Source: CAYOFF01 sp964403415
GTDB taxonomy: Bacteria > Patescibacteriota > Gracilibacteria > Absconditabacterales > Absconditicoccaceae
Assembly: GCA_964403415.1 (NCBI GenBank)
Contig: CAYOFF010000001.1
Location: 434,001 to 498,000, forward strand
Reading direction: 5' to 3'
DNA: 64,000 nt
A program made the translations under genes and the position numbers. The notes beneath the pieces were generated by a model. That model made no database searches. It had not been told where the DNA came from and saw nothing but the letters and a program-made list of their open reading frames with translations. Numbering within the stretch: the stretch's first letter is position 1; each line of letters begins with the position of its first letter. Shown in pieces: positions 62,874-64,000 of the stretch.

Positions 62874-64000
62874 TTAGCTGAAACGTCTCGGTGCAGATGA
62901 TCTTCCTGCGCTTGACGGTCTGCCTGTTCCTGATGATCCTGATGATCTCCCTGTACCTGATGATCTTCAAGCACCGTATGATCTTCCCGTACTCGATCAT
63001 CCTCTCGAAGCGCCGTCTCTAGACGAACTTCTTGGTGCTCCTCTTGATGGCCCTCTTGAAGAAGCGAACCCTCCTCATGAACGTTCGGATGAGCGTTCTG
63101 ACGAACGCTGTGGTCTTTCATCACGAGAAAAACGACTTCCGGATGAACGTGAATCACTAGATGATCCAGTTGAAGATGAGCGTCCGGGTCTACTATCAAA
63201 ACGTGATGATGAAGACGAGTAGGTGCGATCAGAGCTTGCTCTTGGGGCTCTTTCTGATGATGATCTTTGGGGTCTATCTCCTGATCTTTCAAATCTTGAT
63301 CATTCGGATCTTGATGGTCCTTCAGATCTTCCAAAACGACTTCCGCCTGAACTACTTGATGATCTGTCTCTATCTCATCCAAAACGACTTCATCACGAAC
63401 TACTTGATGATCAGAAACGGCTGGATGATGAAGATGAACTCCCTCATCTGCTACTACTTCCGAAACGACTGCCAGACGATGAACCTCCTGATGAGTAACT
63501 TCCTCATCCTCAGGTACGACCACTTGAAGGACGTGTCCATCTGCGGCCTGAACTATATCCGTCACGTCCGCCAAAACTTTTTTTGACATCGGTTCTTGTT
63601 TGTTCTGTGCCGTCTTTATCTACTTTTTTGATACGTATTTTGTTGGTGCGTTCGATAGCATGGATAGACTTGATTTCTTCGTTGTCTACGAATGTGATTG
63701 CTTTTCCTGACTTACCGGCTCTTGCGGTACGACCTATTCTATGGACGTAGTCTTCAGGATCTTGCGGAACGTCGTAGTTGATAACGAGCTGAATATCATT
63801 CATATTGAGCCCACGACTTGCGACATCGGTTGCTACGAGAATATCGATTTCACCTGCCTTGAAAGCCTTGAGTGTTCTCGTTCTGTCGCGCTGTTCGATA
63901 TCTCCGTGGAGTTCTCCTGCATTGTAGCCTTGTTTGCGGAGGTAGAAAGCGAGGTCTCTGGTGGCTTGTTTGGTCTGAGCGAAGATAATAGTCTTATTGC
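62874..64000 (-). CDS. DEAD-box RNA helicase, C-terminal part with RS/G-rich tail
   Basis: The gene enters from beyond the window. The visible 375 residues start in RecA domain 2 (TIIFAQTKQATRDLAFYL, GYNAGELHGDIEQRDRTRTL, ILVATDVASRGLN, LVINYDVPQDPEDYVHRIGR), with motifs IV, V and VI (HRIGRTARAG) complete. Such helicases unwind structured RNA, as in ribosome assembly. A tail of about 230 residues follows, made almost only of Ser, Arg, Gly, Phe and Asp (RFGSSSRGG, RSSERSSERSGGGF, GRSSGTGRSSGSSG). Such tails bind RNA and can form condensates. Many tail glycines are TGA. The TAA stop lies at 62874-62876. Confidence 0.93.

Noticed and set aside
62789..63589. A 266-codon open frame without any TGA, antiparallel-phase reading of the helicase tail (His/Asp/Glu/Val-rich).
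   Set aside because: It lies on the same strand as the helicase in a shifted frame. The helicase frame carries the conserved DEAD-box motifs and continues into an RS/G tail; the repetitive codons of that tail make the second frame open by chance.
1..64000. Widespread pseudogenes caused by internal stops.
   Set aside because: All the internal stops are TGA at Gly positions; with UGA = Gly the genes are full length.

Overview
The window reads coherently only if UGA is a sense codon. Nearly every recognisable gene is cut by in-frame TGA exactly where family members carry glycine: the FtsZ nucleotide loop, Walker A loops, the SufC signature, TopA, SufC and sortase motifs. True stops are TAA or TAG. 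This is genetic code 25 (UGA = Gly), established for Absconditabacteria (SR1) and Gracilibacteria, so the DNA comes from a small-genome candidate-phyla bacterium. I cannot choose between these two clades from the sequence. All coordinates below use UGA = Gly. I found no tRNA, rRNA, CRISPR array or insertion sequence.

Layout. 1-4.0 kb: the tail of an RNA methyltransferase-like gene, then a leftward dnaA-rlmN-DUF2461 operon. 4.0-14.3 kb: mostly rightward housekeeping genes (a small membrane protein behind a structured leader, a DsbA-like oxidoreductase, topA, corA, a reduced dnaJ, nusA behind an attenuator-like leader, gatB, rsmH and an ftsL-like gene). 14.4-16.0 kb: leftward dus and a UPF0489 gene. 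16.0-20.2 kb: gyrB, a membrane protein and a YhiN-type flavoprotein. 20.1-23.6 kb: leftward hydrolase-murF-ddl. 23.7-28.5 kb: ruvA, a DUF1704-like metallopeptidase, a very acidic small protein, ung, a metallophosphoesterase and rsmE.

28.6-38.3 kb is a cell-surface region: a secreted GH18 protein, a 1193-residue GH18-NodB-GT2 fusion, two convergent sortases and an 824-residue secreted cysteine/aspartate-repeat protein. These genes could together make, trim and decorate the cell surface, which would fit an epibiotic or predatory life style (inference). 38.5-46.7 kb: ileS carrying two inserted histidine-phosphatase domains, atpG, a SufU-like/sufC pair, a ZIP transporter and a CAP-domain protein. 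46.9-54.2 kb: a small hydrolase, a phosphohexomutase, trpS, a degenerate PriA remnant, a TIM-barrel protein, dnaN and a degenerate nucleotidyltransferase-like protein. 54.3-57.2 kb: ftsA-ftsZ-atpC. 57.3-64 kb: a nested inverted-repeat element leading into a VirD4-like ATPase, a GT2 glycosyltransferase, a PHP-only fragment of DNA polymerase III alpha, and a DEAD-box helicase with an RS/G-rich tail.

Most unusual items: the IleRS with two RHG phosphatase insertions; three copies of a candidate structured RNA (near 4.1, 16.1 and 26.0 kb); the fusion protein whose GH18 site is lost while GT2 motifs are kept; several reduced or degenerate replication and repair proteins (PriA, DnaE-PHP); and intrinsic terminators lying just upstream of start codons, including a promoter-terminator-nusA arrangement.
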